Shown one piece after another: positions 17,189 through 29,800 of a DNA stretch of 36,040 nt. A program made the translations under genes and the position numbers. The stretch's first letter is position 1, and every line of letters begins with the position of its first letter. This stretch comes from Mansonella perstans (lineage: Eukaryota > Nematoda > Chromadorea > Rhabditida > Onchocercidae), in the NCBI GenBank assembly GCA_037074765.1, contig JBAMDO010000539.1, positions 1 to 36,040 of the forward strand, written 5' to 3'. The notes under the pieces are model-generated. The model was not told where the DNA came from, did not search any database, and saw nothing but the letters and a program-made list of their open reading frames with translations.

Positions 17189-17840
17189 CAATTTTGCAGG
17201 TATTGCTTCAATGTGTCAACAATGATCATCATATTGGTTATCAAAAAATTTCTCGAATGAAAATGTTTCATCTCAGAATTGATTTCACTAAACGTAAGTT
17301 GCTCATTTCAATATCTCGTCAACTTAAGTAATGGAAGTCTGCTGATCATGTAGTGTCGTAAACTTGCTAATGATACTACAGAATGATTTAATTACTTGTT
17401 GCCGAAAAGCTTATTTTGAACTTGTAAAAATCCCAAAAATTCTTTTATATGAAAAAATATTGCTGTTCTGGCTAACGACGGCGAATGTCAATGTTGGAGT
17501 AAGAATGTTGCTGTTGATTCGTGCCAGTAATTCAGCTCATCACTTTCTCCTTTTTCGATGCAAATTTGAAATGAATGGTTGATTAGTTTTGGTGAAGCAC
17601 TACGTACTCTTATAGAGGATGAAATTCATCAAAATGTTGCAGATGTCATTTGGTGTGTGACAGTTCTTCGTGTTTCTACAATGTGGGTGACACAGCAAGC
17701 TGTCGGCTGGCTCAAAGAATAATTGTTCTAAGTGGTGTAAGAATGTGAAGTAGTTCGAATGGATAAGTGATGAGGAGGGAGCAATGACACTTACAACAAT
17801 GGGAATCTGCCAACTATCTTCGCGATTTTTTATGGACTTG
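17189..17840 (+). pseudogene. Importin-alpha-like (karyopherin alpha) pseudogene fragment
   Basis: Three blocks in order on the + strand resemble successive parts of an armadillo-repeat importin alpha. About 17200-17296, reading LLQCVNNDHHIGYQKISRMK, resembles the stretch entering the first ARM repeat. About 17380-17500, reading FELVKIPKILLYEK and then in another frame NIAVLANDGECQC, resembles the motif around CEQAVWALGNIAGDG. About 17580-17720, reading GEALRTLIEDEIHQNVADVI then WCVTVL, aligns without gaps over 24 residues to the ARM segment around LPALCVLI..D..VWALSYL. A weaker continuation (SNDTYNNGNLPTI) runs to about 17840. Frame changes and in-frame stops separate the blocks, so it is most likely a decayed copy. 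Splice-like acceptors (17199, about 17381) suggest a genomic duplicate rather than a processed copy. The identification rests on remembered family motifs. Confidence 0.5.
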
Positions 17841-18845
17841 CTGGATATATATCACGAGTAGTAATAGTGCCCAAAGCGAACAATAATTAATGGTGAAAGA
17901 GATATATATTGTAACTGCTGCGTTTAATAAATGACTTGAATAATAAAACAATAACTCTTGAATGTGAGACTCTTCTGTAAATTATTTCAACTCATTATAC
18001 CTGGTTTTTTTTTAAAGGCACTATTAAAACTGTTGTTAAAATATGTTATTGAAAGTACTTGTTATTAAAATTAATAGTTTACTGTAATTTGCTTCTCTCT
18101 GAAAATATAGGCTGAATTAATCACCTTGTTCTTAAGCAATGGCGTTAAAATTAATTTTAATAGTAGATATTCTTCCCAAATTTCTATGAAATGAGTCAAG
18201 AAATGTCATCGTTTCGATATTTAATGATGCCAACTTTATTGTATTCGTAGTTCTAATTTTGTCATCATCAGAATCAAACACTATTATTTGAGTAAAATTG
18301 GTATTACAGTGTAATAACTTTAAAGAAGAAATAAAAACGACCAACCTTCTGTTAGTGTCCTGGCTATTCATTATAACATTTCAGTCTCTATACTGTAAAA
18401 ATGATAGCATGAAATCTATATATTTGGTTCACATTTTGAGTTTTCTATGCTGATTGCACATTTACCTTTTAAATTTTGTTGTTTTTCAAAGTGAAGTCTT
18501 TTTTGTTTACATTCATGAAAGAAATGTTTTTGTTGCATTAGAAAAGGTGCAGCGATATGAATTGTAATTCAGGAGTTCAGGAATCAAATTGAAGCAAGAA
18601 GATAACGAGATATTCACTCCAGATACAACAATGTATTTCCAAGAAAAGTTCACCAAATCTCTAGATAGAGTTTACTAATTAATGTGATGATAAAATGCGG
18701 CATAATTTTGCAAAGATGGGCGACATCACCGACGCCGTGGAACTTTCGATGTAACACTCTGCTGCCAATCTTTACCGATTTTTGACCTAATAGTATACCC
18801 GCCCATTGGAAATTTCAAATATAAGGAAACTTCTTTGGAGGTAGC
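17841..18845. other. Upstream region of the collagen gene
   Basis: No supported exon. A - strand ORF at 18132-18371 has no motif or splice context. An atataagg sequence at 18819-18826 resembles a TATA box but lies only about 20 bases before the collagen ATG, which is too close for a normal start unless the mRNA start lies within the coding region. A CCAAT-like cccattgg lies near 18801. Confidence 0.4.
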
Positions 18846-21800
18846 ATGTTTAGCAAGATGTTTCGCATCCATTCTATAACTTTGACGGCTTCGGCATTGA
18901 GCGCTTTTGTGCTATTTGCATGCCTTACTGCAATGGTGTATATCAAGCGGGATGTTCAGGACGCTTACAAGTCACTGGATATCGAAATGCATCACTTCAA
19001 AGTACTATCCTTAACTTCAATCTTGCTCTTGTCAACTGATTCCAGTTATTCTAATATTTTAGCAGTCATATCATATCGTAAAATTTTCACCTTTATTCTT
19101 TACTTTGTCCTCAGTTGAACGGCTTTCGTTTTACAAAATAGGATTCTGCAGTGCTTTATAGGTTATCACCGACGATTTGTGGAATGATCTGATAATGTTT
19201 GAGCGAAATCTTCAAAAAGTGCGCCAGAGGAGACACTATGGGCAAGGTTCAAACAATACTGGAGATCAGAACATTGGTAAGAACCCGATATAATTGTTTA
19301 TCCTGCATTTCAAGTGTGTAGCAGAACGCACCGATGATGTGTGTTGAGTACGACTGTTGATCTAACTTATGGTTATGTATGTTATACAGTTATCCTATTA
19401 CATGTTTCTGGCATCTCAACCGGAAAATTGTGGAAGCTTCTACTTCTATTTAAGAGCAGAGCAGAGTTCTATTTCACTTCTTTTTTAGAGAGCACAATAA
19501 TCTTGTCCTTCTATAGTTTTTCTTGCTGACAGCGTCAGAAACAACGGCAAGAAACAACGAGATAGAGTGATTTGACATGAAAATAAGCAACATTGATTGC
19601 AAATTATCATCTAAGACTTAAAAAGCAGATCAAGGATATTTGGTGGATCTTATTCGAAATTTCACATTATTTAGTGTCATATAAAGCTAATGAAAAGCTT
19701 TCACCACGTGAAAAATTATCGCTCTTTCTTTCGCCATCTTTTCTGCCTTCTTTTCTGAGTCTTTTAAAATTTCAATTGCCTTTCACTTCCTCTCATGAAT
19801 TTTCAGCATTCATTACTATGAAATATTCTTGTTTTTCCATTTTGCTAGGAGAGAGATGGGTAAATTGAAATAGGTTGAATTATATTACTTACCATCAAGA
19901 AACATAACGGAAAATGTCATAAATACAATAATCAACTCTCATCTTTTAAATCCAGCGCATGATTGGTTCTTTGACATTTTGCACATTTATCATTCCATTT
20001 TATCTTCATTAGTGACTGGAAGAGTTATTACTTGTAAAAACATTGCGTCCTTTTTTCTCTTATTTTTAAAAATATTTTCTGGATGGGTATCTTTCTTTTA
20101 GGCTTTCAGAACTACACAACTAAAAAAAGCAGTTTATGCAACTACGCTTTTAGTTCGATAAGCACAAATAATCAGTCCCAATAGTAATCATAGAGTTTAA
20201 CATTTGTCCCATAATAATTATTTTCATTTTAGTGTTTCAGATATCTCTCATAGCAAAGCATCACCAATTACTGGTAACAGTGGCAGTCGACACGATTCCC
20301 TCAAACCCGCTTTTTCCGTTTCACCTTCCAGCACTGAAAGTAGTGCTTTACTAAAATCGAGAAAGTTAAAATCGAATAGTGACAGAGACAAAGAACTAGA
20401 TCAATTTTTTAAACCGCATAACGTTCCATTCCTCTCAAATATAGATGGAAAACACGAATCAAAAAGTTCTCCGCCAAGTGGACCTCAGTTAGCCGATATT
20501 TGTCGTGAGTTTACTTTAACTGGTTAACGGCAAAATCATTAGTATTCAAGAACGGTTTTTATTTGTCTTGGAAGTTCTTATAAATCAACTGGAAATGTTC
20601 TGAAAGCACTCAGAAATCGAAAAGGTCAATTTTCTCTCACATTTATGGAAAAAAAAAAACCACATTTTCATTTTCTCTTTTAATCTTCCTTTCACCAAAA
20701 TTCTTGTGTACTTAAAGGTATCATTCCCAACCTATAAGACAGATGAAATATCTGCCTACCTCCATATTAAGTCACATTGATGCTGATCAGAGAAGAAAAA
20801 AATACGTGGACAATTAACAAGTGGAACTAGTAGTACTGCTGAAGCAATAAAATATGAAGGACTTGCTAAAACCTCAAACATTTCAGGATATAAACCACAA
20901 CATATTCCACGACTACGTTCCAATTTAACAAGCAATCTTGAACGTAAAATAATTTCCTAGCAATCAATCAAGTTATCATTACAGGATGTGTTAAAGAAAA
21001 CTCATGTCCAGCTGGACCACCGGGCCCTAAAGGTCCACCGGGACATATTGGATTAAATGGTATACCTGGCATTCACGGGAAACCTGGCAAGGATGCCGAA
21101 AACATATCACCGCTTCATAATGAAGCGCCATGTTACCACTGCCCCCGAGGGATGCCAGGCATTCCAGGAGCTGTTGGGAAACCGGGCTTAAGAGGAATCG
21201 CAGGTGCAAGAGGTCGGCGTGGAGTTCCTGGAAGAAATGGACAACCAGGATCACCCGGCGAACCTGGAATGGCAGGATCTGCAGGTAAAGACAATTATCG
21301 TTTTGCTGAAATAATACGCTGTTAGCTAATTAACCATATTTCCAAAATTTATTGAAATATGTATGCAATTTTCTTGATGTTAATTATTTAATGGGTTTTG
21401 AAGATCTTATATTGAAATTTAATTCATTCACTTTTATGATCATGATAACACAACAATTAGCAGTACTCCGATTTCAGGTAAAGATGGTGAAGTGGGTCAG
21501 CCGGGCTCTAAAGGTTCAGACATGCACCGTTTAGTTGGTCGTCCTGGTCCGAGAGGATCAAGAGGGTCACAAGGACCAGCAGGACCACCCGGAGACAAAG
21601 GCGCTGAAGGCCAAACTGGCAAAGCTGGTCCACAAGGTCTAATGGGTAATCCTGGGTCTGCTGGCCCACCTGGTCCTCAAGGGCCAATAGGATCTGAAGG
21701 TGAAGAGGGAAGACCTGGAAAAGATGCCGAGGTAGTTTTTTCTGTTCTGAATCTCTGAACTAGAAGATACTTATTGTTTGAGAATTACTTTTTTCTTGAA

Positions 21801-21956
21801 ATTAACCCTTAAAAGAGAACTTATTTTCAGTACTGTCCATGTCCACCTCGACGATCCAACATGTATCAACGGAGTAAAGCAATAGCAACGACATTTAACT
21901 ACGGTGGCAGTGATGGAAAATCGCTCAACAGTGGCTCCGCTTACAAGAAACTGTAA
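18846..21956 (+). CDS. Cuticle collagen with long serine-rich insert
   Basis: Exons on the + strand: 18846-19001, 19162-19276, 20241-20508, probable 20718-20943, 20985-21284, 21478-21731 and 21831-21956. The N terminus has one hydrophobic segment (about residues 6-33) and the nematode cuticle-collagen N-domain ending [21 protein letters not shown] subtilisin-type cleavage motif RQRR follows at 73-76. A serine-rich, non-collagenous stretch comes next. Two Gly-X-Y tracts are flanked by Cys clusters: C-x5-C (CVKENSC), C-x2-C (PCYHC) and a C-terminal YCPCPP. The protein would be secreted, trimerise, be cross-linked through Cys and Tyr, and build the cuticle. If the extra exon is used it needs one added base at 20796-20802 and gives 481 residues; without it, exon 3 can run to 20522 and join 20985 in phase, giving 410. 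Both exceed the roughly 300 residues typical of the family. Confidence 0.92.
20718..20943 (+). other. Probable extra collagen exon with a one-base frameshift
   Basis: The interval reads as open protein in two frames that meet at a run of seven A (20796-20802). The first part gives [20 protein letters not shown] and then DADQRRKK; the second gives [20 protein letters not shown] and on to NLTSNLE. One extra A would fuse them. The 5' edge fits phase with a donor after 20508, and the 3' edge (C/gtaaaat) fits phase with the exon at 20985 across a 41-base intron. The composition matches the serine-rich insert before it. The acceptor (cttaaag) is poor, which is the weakest point. Confidence 0.55.
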
Positions 21957-23789
21957 ACAATCTGCAACTGACGAATAAGCATACTCTAAAAATCCTCATT
22001 CAGTTTTTTTTCTGTGCAAAAAATTATCACATAAGGTGTTACCAGCTATGTAACGTATTCTTAAGCAATATAGAATTTTTGCTCAACATGAAGAAAAAAA
22101 ATATTGCAGAATAACACATCTCAGGACTTCTTTCAAAAAGAGACAGGTTGCATCCCACTTATACTTCCAGTTAATTATTGTCTTTGTGGGATGTAGAACA
22201 AAATGAATGCTCTTGCTTCATTACACATATTTTTAATCATTTCTTTGTCAATAAGACCAAAAATTGACCATGTATTTTATCCCTATCATCCATATTACAG
22301 TTTTTAATTCTCGATGAAACATCAATTTGTCACTTCCTTAAACCAACATAACCCGATTCTAGATATCACAGCATTGCAGAAATACTATTATATTCTGCGT
22401 AGACTCTGCTGCAACCAAAACTTCAACTTTGAGATATGGTTCATTATAAGGAAAAAAAAAGAGTTCCACAACAGCAGCATGCTTTTTTGCTCATCCACTT
22501 TCCTTAGGGAATTTGGAATGATTAATCGTTGTTTGCAGAAGATAACTTACAATTTACACATGTATTGATTGACCTAGCTATCTCACAATTTCCACGACCT
22601 AACTGAATACACTCTATTATTTGTTGGTTGCACCACCAGCTCGGTACTAAGAACCATAGACGTATATAATTTCCAGGTCGAGTAAGATTAGGAAAAAATA
22701 GCAAACTATGAACTGACAGTATGATGACTTGCTATACAGTGATAAATAGGCTGCATATTTCTCTCTTTAAAGCTATTATATGAGCTACAAATACGGTGCC
22801 AAAAACCATTTTAAGATAAAAGCAATGTGACAACAAGAATATGACGAAAAATGCATTTCATAAACACTCATACAATTAGAAGTATGAAAATCTTTATGAT
22901 AATTCATAATCCTCTGTAAAAACTCACGCAATTCTATGTATGCTCATTTTAAATTAGATAGTACTGACAGGTAATTCAAACCCAAAACTACTCTTTTCGT
23001 TGCTCTTCAGTAAATGCATTTTAGAAGCAGTTGTCAACATTCAAGCATAAAAATAAATTTCTTGAAGCTTTGAAATATTTACTTATTCGGTAATTAATAA
23101 CAAAATTAAGCATTATCTACTTTAAATTGCAGAAATGTTGTATAGGAATACCGACCACCTCTTCTGATCACACTTTTGACCACTTGTTAATGAAACTGCT
23201 CCGAATTTTATTCACAACAAAAATGTGATCCAGAATTTTTTTTAGAATGCTCAAGAAAATCTGGGCATACAAACGGTACGTGAAGTGATATTTTTCATTG
23301 TTTTTACATAGCATAGTGTGAAAAGCAATAGAATGTTCCGAGGAATGACTGGTACTGTTGATGTGAACTTTGCATCTCAACTAATCAAACTTCTTGAAAC
23401 TCAACGAATACCGCCAAAAAGAAACGTAACGCAAACTTCTTGTTCTAATTGGACCAAAAAAAAACAATTTATAACCAAATACCTCACTCCGAATTCCGTA
23501 TTGCATCGCCCTAACGAACGCTGGTTGTGCTTATCACCAATACACAAATACTTGCAATAATATAAACTGGAAAATTCAAAATTACAAGAATTAAACTTAA
23601 TTTCTTCGGTCGCCCAATCATAACAGTTGGAAAAACGCAACATCAGTGAACAAAATTAAATTTAAGAATATTATTGCCATTCTAGCAGAAACCGCTAAAG
23701 AAGTAGAATCAAAAAAGAACAGCAAAATAATTCGAGAAAAAGCGAAAATCATAGTGCCAGATAAATAATCTGCCTGAATGCTGATGAGA
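21957..23789. other. Convergent intergenic region between collagen and giant gene
   Basis: It holds the 3' flanks of the collagen (+) and the giant repeat gene (-). A - strand AATAAA (23212-23207) lies about 580 bases past the proposed stop of the giant gene. No canonical AATAAA was noticed soon after the collagen stop. Small ORFs on both strands (22314-22568, 23318-23560, 23401-23643) overlap each other and show no motif. Confidence 0.45.
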
Positions 23790-23818
23790 TTAACCACGAT
23801 AAGTTGAATGCGAAGTAC
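23790..23818 (-). other. Proposed terminal mini-exon of the giant gene
   Basis: The acceptor ttttgttgcag (- strand, ending at 23819) is followed by GTACTTCGC. The single G left over from the previous exon completes a Gly codon, and the frame then encodes TSHSTYRG and stops (TAA at 23792-23790). The intron would be 873 bases (24692-23819). Support is the strong acceptor plus phase match. The alternative is retention of the downstream sequence to a stop at 24640, giving a hydrophobic tail. Confidence 0.5.
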
Positions 23819-26800
23819 CTGCAACAAAACAAAATGATAAAATCATTAAATAGAAAAAAGTTCGGAGTACACAAATGTCCCTACCCCTCCCGGAAAACTG
23901 CAATATTCTCAGCTCTACAAACAAATGTTTTCCTTCGAATAATAGTGTTTGATTAGAAACAACACATTACTGACAGTTATCGTATTTTAATTTCCTAAAC
24001 AAATTCACTGATTTCAAAATATATTTATGATTAGAACTTGATGCAGCAATCCGAAAATAGAAATCAGTACGGCACCATTAAAACTTTAAGTTTCAGCTGA
24101 CTCACAAAAGCGAAATCAGTGAGATTAAGATTAATCGAAATGAGATTTTTTTAAAAATTACTGGAAATGTTGAGCCAAGTAGTTCAAGATCAGGAATGTA
24201 ATTTCAGCAGTGGATAGTTTAATGGATACAACAACCTAAATTTAAGTTAATCGTTTTATTACCCAACATAAACTTAGTACCTTGAAAAGCAAAAGGATAT
24301 GAACAAGCAAAAATTATGGTAGATCTTTTCAACCACTGATGAACCTATTCGATGAAACATAAATTCAATAGTCGATCAACTAAAAATCTCAGTCTGGGTT
24401 TATATTTCATTATGAACATAACATCATAAAATCATGCTAATACTTAACAGAATCGTGATTATATCTATACCGCATTGTGCTAGTTATATTTAAATAGGAT
24501 GTAAATACCAAACTTGACAAGAAACATAACGTTTGCTGATACATAAATCTGAGAAATCCAAAAAGGTACAACGGTAAGATTCTGTGTTTAAAGGATTGGT
24601 GAATAACTTTAATAACAAGCAATATGCGAATAAGCATGTTTATGTTTCATATAGGAACATTTGGAAAATGTGAAACATCAAAAATACAATACCTGCAGAC
24701 GATGAAGGAACATTACGATGAAGTGTTGTTCGCGTAACGTTGCCTTCCACATCAACAGTTTCAAATTCTTCTTCACGCTCCAAATCACGCAAGCGATGCT
24801 CATTTTCGGTTCCAGTAAACTGTACATGACTAATAATTGGATCAGTGACACGGGTCAGAACCCTTCTTGAGATTATTTCTGTAGAACCATCTTCGTTGAT
24901 TTGCATTGTTTCAAACGTTGTGAGCGTGGTCGGATAATCATGAAGCGTAGTGCCTAAATCACTAGCTAACGAATCTTTCTCTTCCTGATCTTCTTGATAT
25001 GTACTCATAACATTGCCATCTAACAGTGTTTGCCTGTCCTGACTTACTTCCCGTACACTAGCCCCTTCCAACATGTCCTGAGGAATTATTTCAAGAGAAT
25101 CATGCATCTCTCCATGTACTTTTTCAATGATTTCATATTCTGTTAAATAAATTTCACCACCTAGATCGTTCTGTGTATGTATTTGTGAGACATTAGTTTC
25201 TAAAGAATCAATACTCGTTCCCATTACTTTCGGAACAAAATTTTCAAAATCCTCTTCAATGCTGTCAGTTGGTGACGCCAATGGTGTTGTTACTTGAGTG
25301 TCTTCCCCAACTGGTATTGCTTTTATATCTGAGATGGAATCGTGTTCTTCGTCGTCATCGTCTCTTATACTCATCTCTTCAACTTCCGATTCCTCGCGTA
25401 TGTCGGATAGGATCATTATTTCATCTTGTGGGGAACCTTCGGCTACGACCTCTTGTTCCAGTCGTTCAAATTCGGCTAAAGAATTTGTTGATCCACCAGC
25501 TGTTTTCAGTTTTCCAACTATGTATAGATCAACTTCACTTCCACTAAGACTTGATTCACCTTTATTTAATACATCCCGCTCGATTCGCTCAAATTCCTGC
25601 AAACTCGTTTCAGAGACATTATCGCTTGAAAACGTTGAAAACGTTTTGTATTTCCCAACTGTTACGCTGATATCTGTTCCCCTGCCATTTGAAGATATAC
25701 TTCTTCCATTTAACGAATCCGCTTCTTCCGGCTCTTCATCCACTGTTTCCAGTTCTACTTCGACCGGGCTTATTTCTTCGCTCTCCGATATATATGTTGG
25801 ATATTGCTCAGACAACAATGAGGCCTGCTTAGCCGATCCCAGTTCCTGATTCTTTTCTACCCATGACATTTTCAACTCTGGTGTAAGTCGCTCAACAAAT
25901 ATCTGTGGTTCATCGTGAGAACTTTTTCGAGAATTAGTGCTACTTCGACGTGACATACTGTATTTCTTACCACTGCTCTCGCTTTTGATTGATATTTTAT
26001 CAAGAGAATCCAATGAATCAGATTCAGTACATAAAACTGATTCAAAGGATAACGCAACACCAGCAGTTTCATCTTCTTTTTTGATTATATAAACAGTGCT
26101 CGTTTTATTTTCAGTAGATAGATCTGAGTACCGTGGAGAATATTCTTTTCCAAAATCCATTGCTTTTTCATGCAGTGATTCCTGTAAGGTTGCACAATCA
26201 GAAATTTCTTGTTTCCAAGAAGAAAATGCCTCGTCAGCAAGGACATCGTCTCCTGGAGTTTCTACAATAGAGTCGAGAACTTTGATATCCGTCTGGCGAG
26301 TTTGATCGACAACTTTTCTGAAGGAGTTGAATGTCGTAGCAACAACGTCAATATCATCATCATCACTACAACCCGGAGGAGCTGGAGAAGCAGGTCGCCC
26401 GGGATCCATAACTGGTGCAAGGAGAATACCACTAACAGTTGTTAATAGCATGTCTTCCATGTCATTCTCATCTTCAACAGATACAAATTCAATATCAAGC
26501 ACATCTGGACTAGAACGTTTCGAATCAGTAATTTTATTTTCTTGCCTGTTTGGTTCCTGTTCCTCATCCTGAGATGCAGTAAAAAGACGATCAGATTGTA
26601 CCGGTGAGAGAATTGCAATCGGTGTAGCACTTTCTCTATGCTCCTCACTCATTACTGACAATCTGCTGCTAGCTTCACTAGTTGCTGTAGTGTATTCAGA
26701 TTCCTGAGAATGATAGCCATGAGCTGTTTCAAAAGTATCCTCCTGGGATGTAAGACATGTCTCATAGCCATCCCTTGATGTAGCCGTTGCCGTTTTGTAC

Positions 26801-29800
26801 GTGGATTCACTGCGCGATAAGCTGCTTTCTACTGGTTTCCAGTTGTCATCAACTATCTGTAAATTAAGGTCTTCCTCATTCTTCGCGTCATCGATCAGTA
26901 AACTGCATCCTTCTCCATATTGATTCAAGTCTTTCGTTTCTTCTGCAAGCGTTTCTATTTTTTTTTTAAGTCGGACTCATAATCTGCTCCGTGTTCATGT
27001 CGAACTTCAGATACACTCCTCTCAACAGTGCCTTTTCCGTTAGGCGTTGATTTGCCATCTCTATGTTTTCCAATCAAAGAATCTAAGCTATAGCTACTGC
27101 TGCTCCTGCTTATTGTTTGGTCTAGTTTTCCCCTACTTTCACTAATTAAATGCTTCACATCCGCTTCCAGAACAATGCCACGGGCAATTCTTGCTTTCTC
27201 ATCCATTTCAGATGATCCTTTGCCAATCTTTTGCTCCCATGATGGCGATTCTGCCAAAGTCAGCAATTCTTCTGAAACAAGCTTCAAAGTAGGTTCAGCC
27301 ACCGCCTCTACTTCCTTCCTTTTATCACCATCTATTTCGCTCCTCATTTCACAAGTATATTCGCTGGTTTCTCGATGTTCTCTTTTTGTCGGATGACTTA
27401 CTTTATTAAGAATAATCATTTCTTCGATTCTTTGCTGAGAACCAACTGCAGTTATTTCTGGTGACTCAGTTCTTCTTTCCACTTTTTGCTTTGATTCAAT
27501 TTGAGCATCCTCTGCATAGGTAGGGAACACCGATGAAAAGGAAGAAGAAAATGCATTTTCTTTCGCTTTTTTTCTCCTTGGCGATGTAAACTCGTGGCAC
27601 TTTTGTTGTTCAGAAGAGTACCTGTACAAAACATCCGATGAAGTTATATTTTTTTGTTTGCTTTCCACTTCAACATTACTTTCTTCTTTTGCTCCTGGCT
27701 CCATTTGTTTTCCTGAAACAGTGCTCTCGCCTTGAAAGCCTTTTGCTTGTTGCCAAAGCGCAGTACTTACTTCGTCGTAAATTACTTGTGTGTTATTTAA
27801 TTCCGCGAAAGATTTTGCGCTTGAAATATTTAAGACATTTAGGAGCTTTTCTGATTCTTCTTCATAATGAGGTACCTTTTCACCCTCTTGTTTTTCTTTC
27901 ATACTATCATCGGAAACATCAAATAAAATATTCTTGAGAGAACTTTTCTGATCCTCGACTACCTCAAATGTTTCTATATATTCGAAAGCTGCTAAAGGTT
28001 CTGAAGCTGCAGTTGTTCTTGCTGCTCCACTTTGTGTCAAGAGCGATTCACTTTCTTTTCTATCAAATACTTTCGTTATGAATTGCTCTTTGAGTTCCTT
28101 ATCCTGCTCAAATGCTACTTTTTTTGTTTTTATTGCTGGGTCCTCCATCAATCCATTCGTTTTTAACTTTTCAGGAGTTATTTCAAATGCGTTCCTCATC
28201 TTTTCCCACTTCATCAACTCAAAGTTTGTAGAGCTTTTATTGCCGTCACCATTTGTCCCAACACTTTCTTCACCTTCTTTTGTTCTGCTTACAATTACTC
28301 TTTCTTCTTTCGTTCCAACATCGTACGTATCATCGGTCGTGTATGTTATCATTTGCTCTGTACAGGAAGATTTCTGTTTTTTCAGTTCTGTTTTCGCATC
28401 AATTTCTTCTTTTCCTTCCATAGTCCATAATATATTTAGTTTATCAGGATATTCAACGTCTGCAGAGAACGGTTTTATTTTATTTTCAACATGTGATTTA
28501 TTATCCATGATTAAATGACTTGTTCCATCAAAGTCAACTTCATACGATGTTCCATCTTCTGACCTCACTTCATCAAAACTAACTTCTTTACTAGGTTCGC
28601 GAAATACTTCCATATCTTGTTCTCTTTCAAATTCCTTCTCGTTCGTTGATACTGATCTAGATTGCTCGAATGCAGTTATTGAATGAAACCTACGTGGACT
28701 CCATCCTTCAATTTTTTCAGTTTCTGCAGCTGCTGTCACGCCTTTGCAAATGATGTCTTGTTCTAATTGATATTCTGGCTGCATTTCCATACCACCCTGC
28801 ATTTTTCTTGAAGATCCCTGCATCTGTTGTGATGTGATTTCTTCCTTGCTCAGTTCTTTCATCGATGGCCGTTCTATTATCAGGCTAGATATTGACCTAT
28901 CCTTCTTTTGCGAATCTCTGTCTTCTATTCTCGACTGTTCCGTCTCAATTCCAATCATATCATCTGTTCCACATACGGCATGACCAAATACCAAATCTGC
29001 AAATGAAACTTCACTTGAAATTAATATGTCTTTTGGGAATGATTTCGTGTCCACACATTCTCTTTCTTCTTTCGCTAAAAACTCAGTAGTCCGTTGTCCA
29101 TTTTCTACATTGGACAATATTCTTGGAGAATGAAAAAATGCCTCTTCATTCCTAGCATTTCCTTTCACTTCATTTATATCATTAGAAGCTTTTCCGAAAA
29201 ACTTACCTTGCTTATAGGAACTAATATTATCTGTTATGGAGTCCTCTACGATGTGTCCTTTAATAACTTCTTTCGCAAATCCAATCTCATCCTGCTTATC
29301 GCCCTTCATAGTTGCATGTTCCTTGGCTATTCCCATCTCTTCCACAAATTGCTGTACTTCTCGTGGTTGCAAAATACTATGTTCAAATAATGTCGCTTTG
29401 AATATCTCAGGAAACTTATTATCTTTTTCTGCAGTTGGTACGATTTCATTTTCAGCAAATTCCTGTATAAAACGCTCTGTTGCAGGTACGTTAAAAGCAG
29501 GTGCAATTTGGTGTTCTTTCGTAAAAACTTCTTTCATTAATAGTTGCAAATGCGCGTTTTCTCCAACACTACCTACTGAAGACTGTTCATTCACACTTTC
29601 AGCTTGAGACCCAGTTTCTGGAAAATCTTCCGTTCTGCTTAACTGATCCACAATTTCCTCATCAGTTGTCGAAAGTTTCATATCAGTTACTTGTTCTCCC
29701 ATTGCAATTGTTTCCTTGGGTATTATTGCACCGTATTCCTCCAGAATCTCTCTATTTGGCATTATTTCTTCGAACGGCTTTGTCTCAGCTTCAGAAAAAT

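Noticed and set aside
18132..18371. 79-codon - strand ORF ahead of the collagen gene
   Set aside because: No motif, no start context and no phase-matched neighbours.
18819..18826. TATA-box-like sequence before the collagen gene
   Set aside because: Too close to the ATG to position a normal transcription start upstream of it.
23318..23643. Overlapping ORFs on both strands
   Set aside because: Mutually antisense, with no motif; they are probably chance openings in the 3' flank.
25269..28518. + strand Ser-rich ORFs opposite the giant gene
   Set aside because: They are the complement of Asp/Glu/Ser-rich coding sequence and show no independent motif or splice context.
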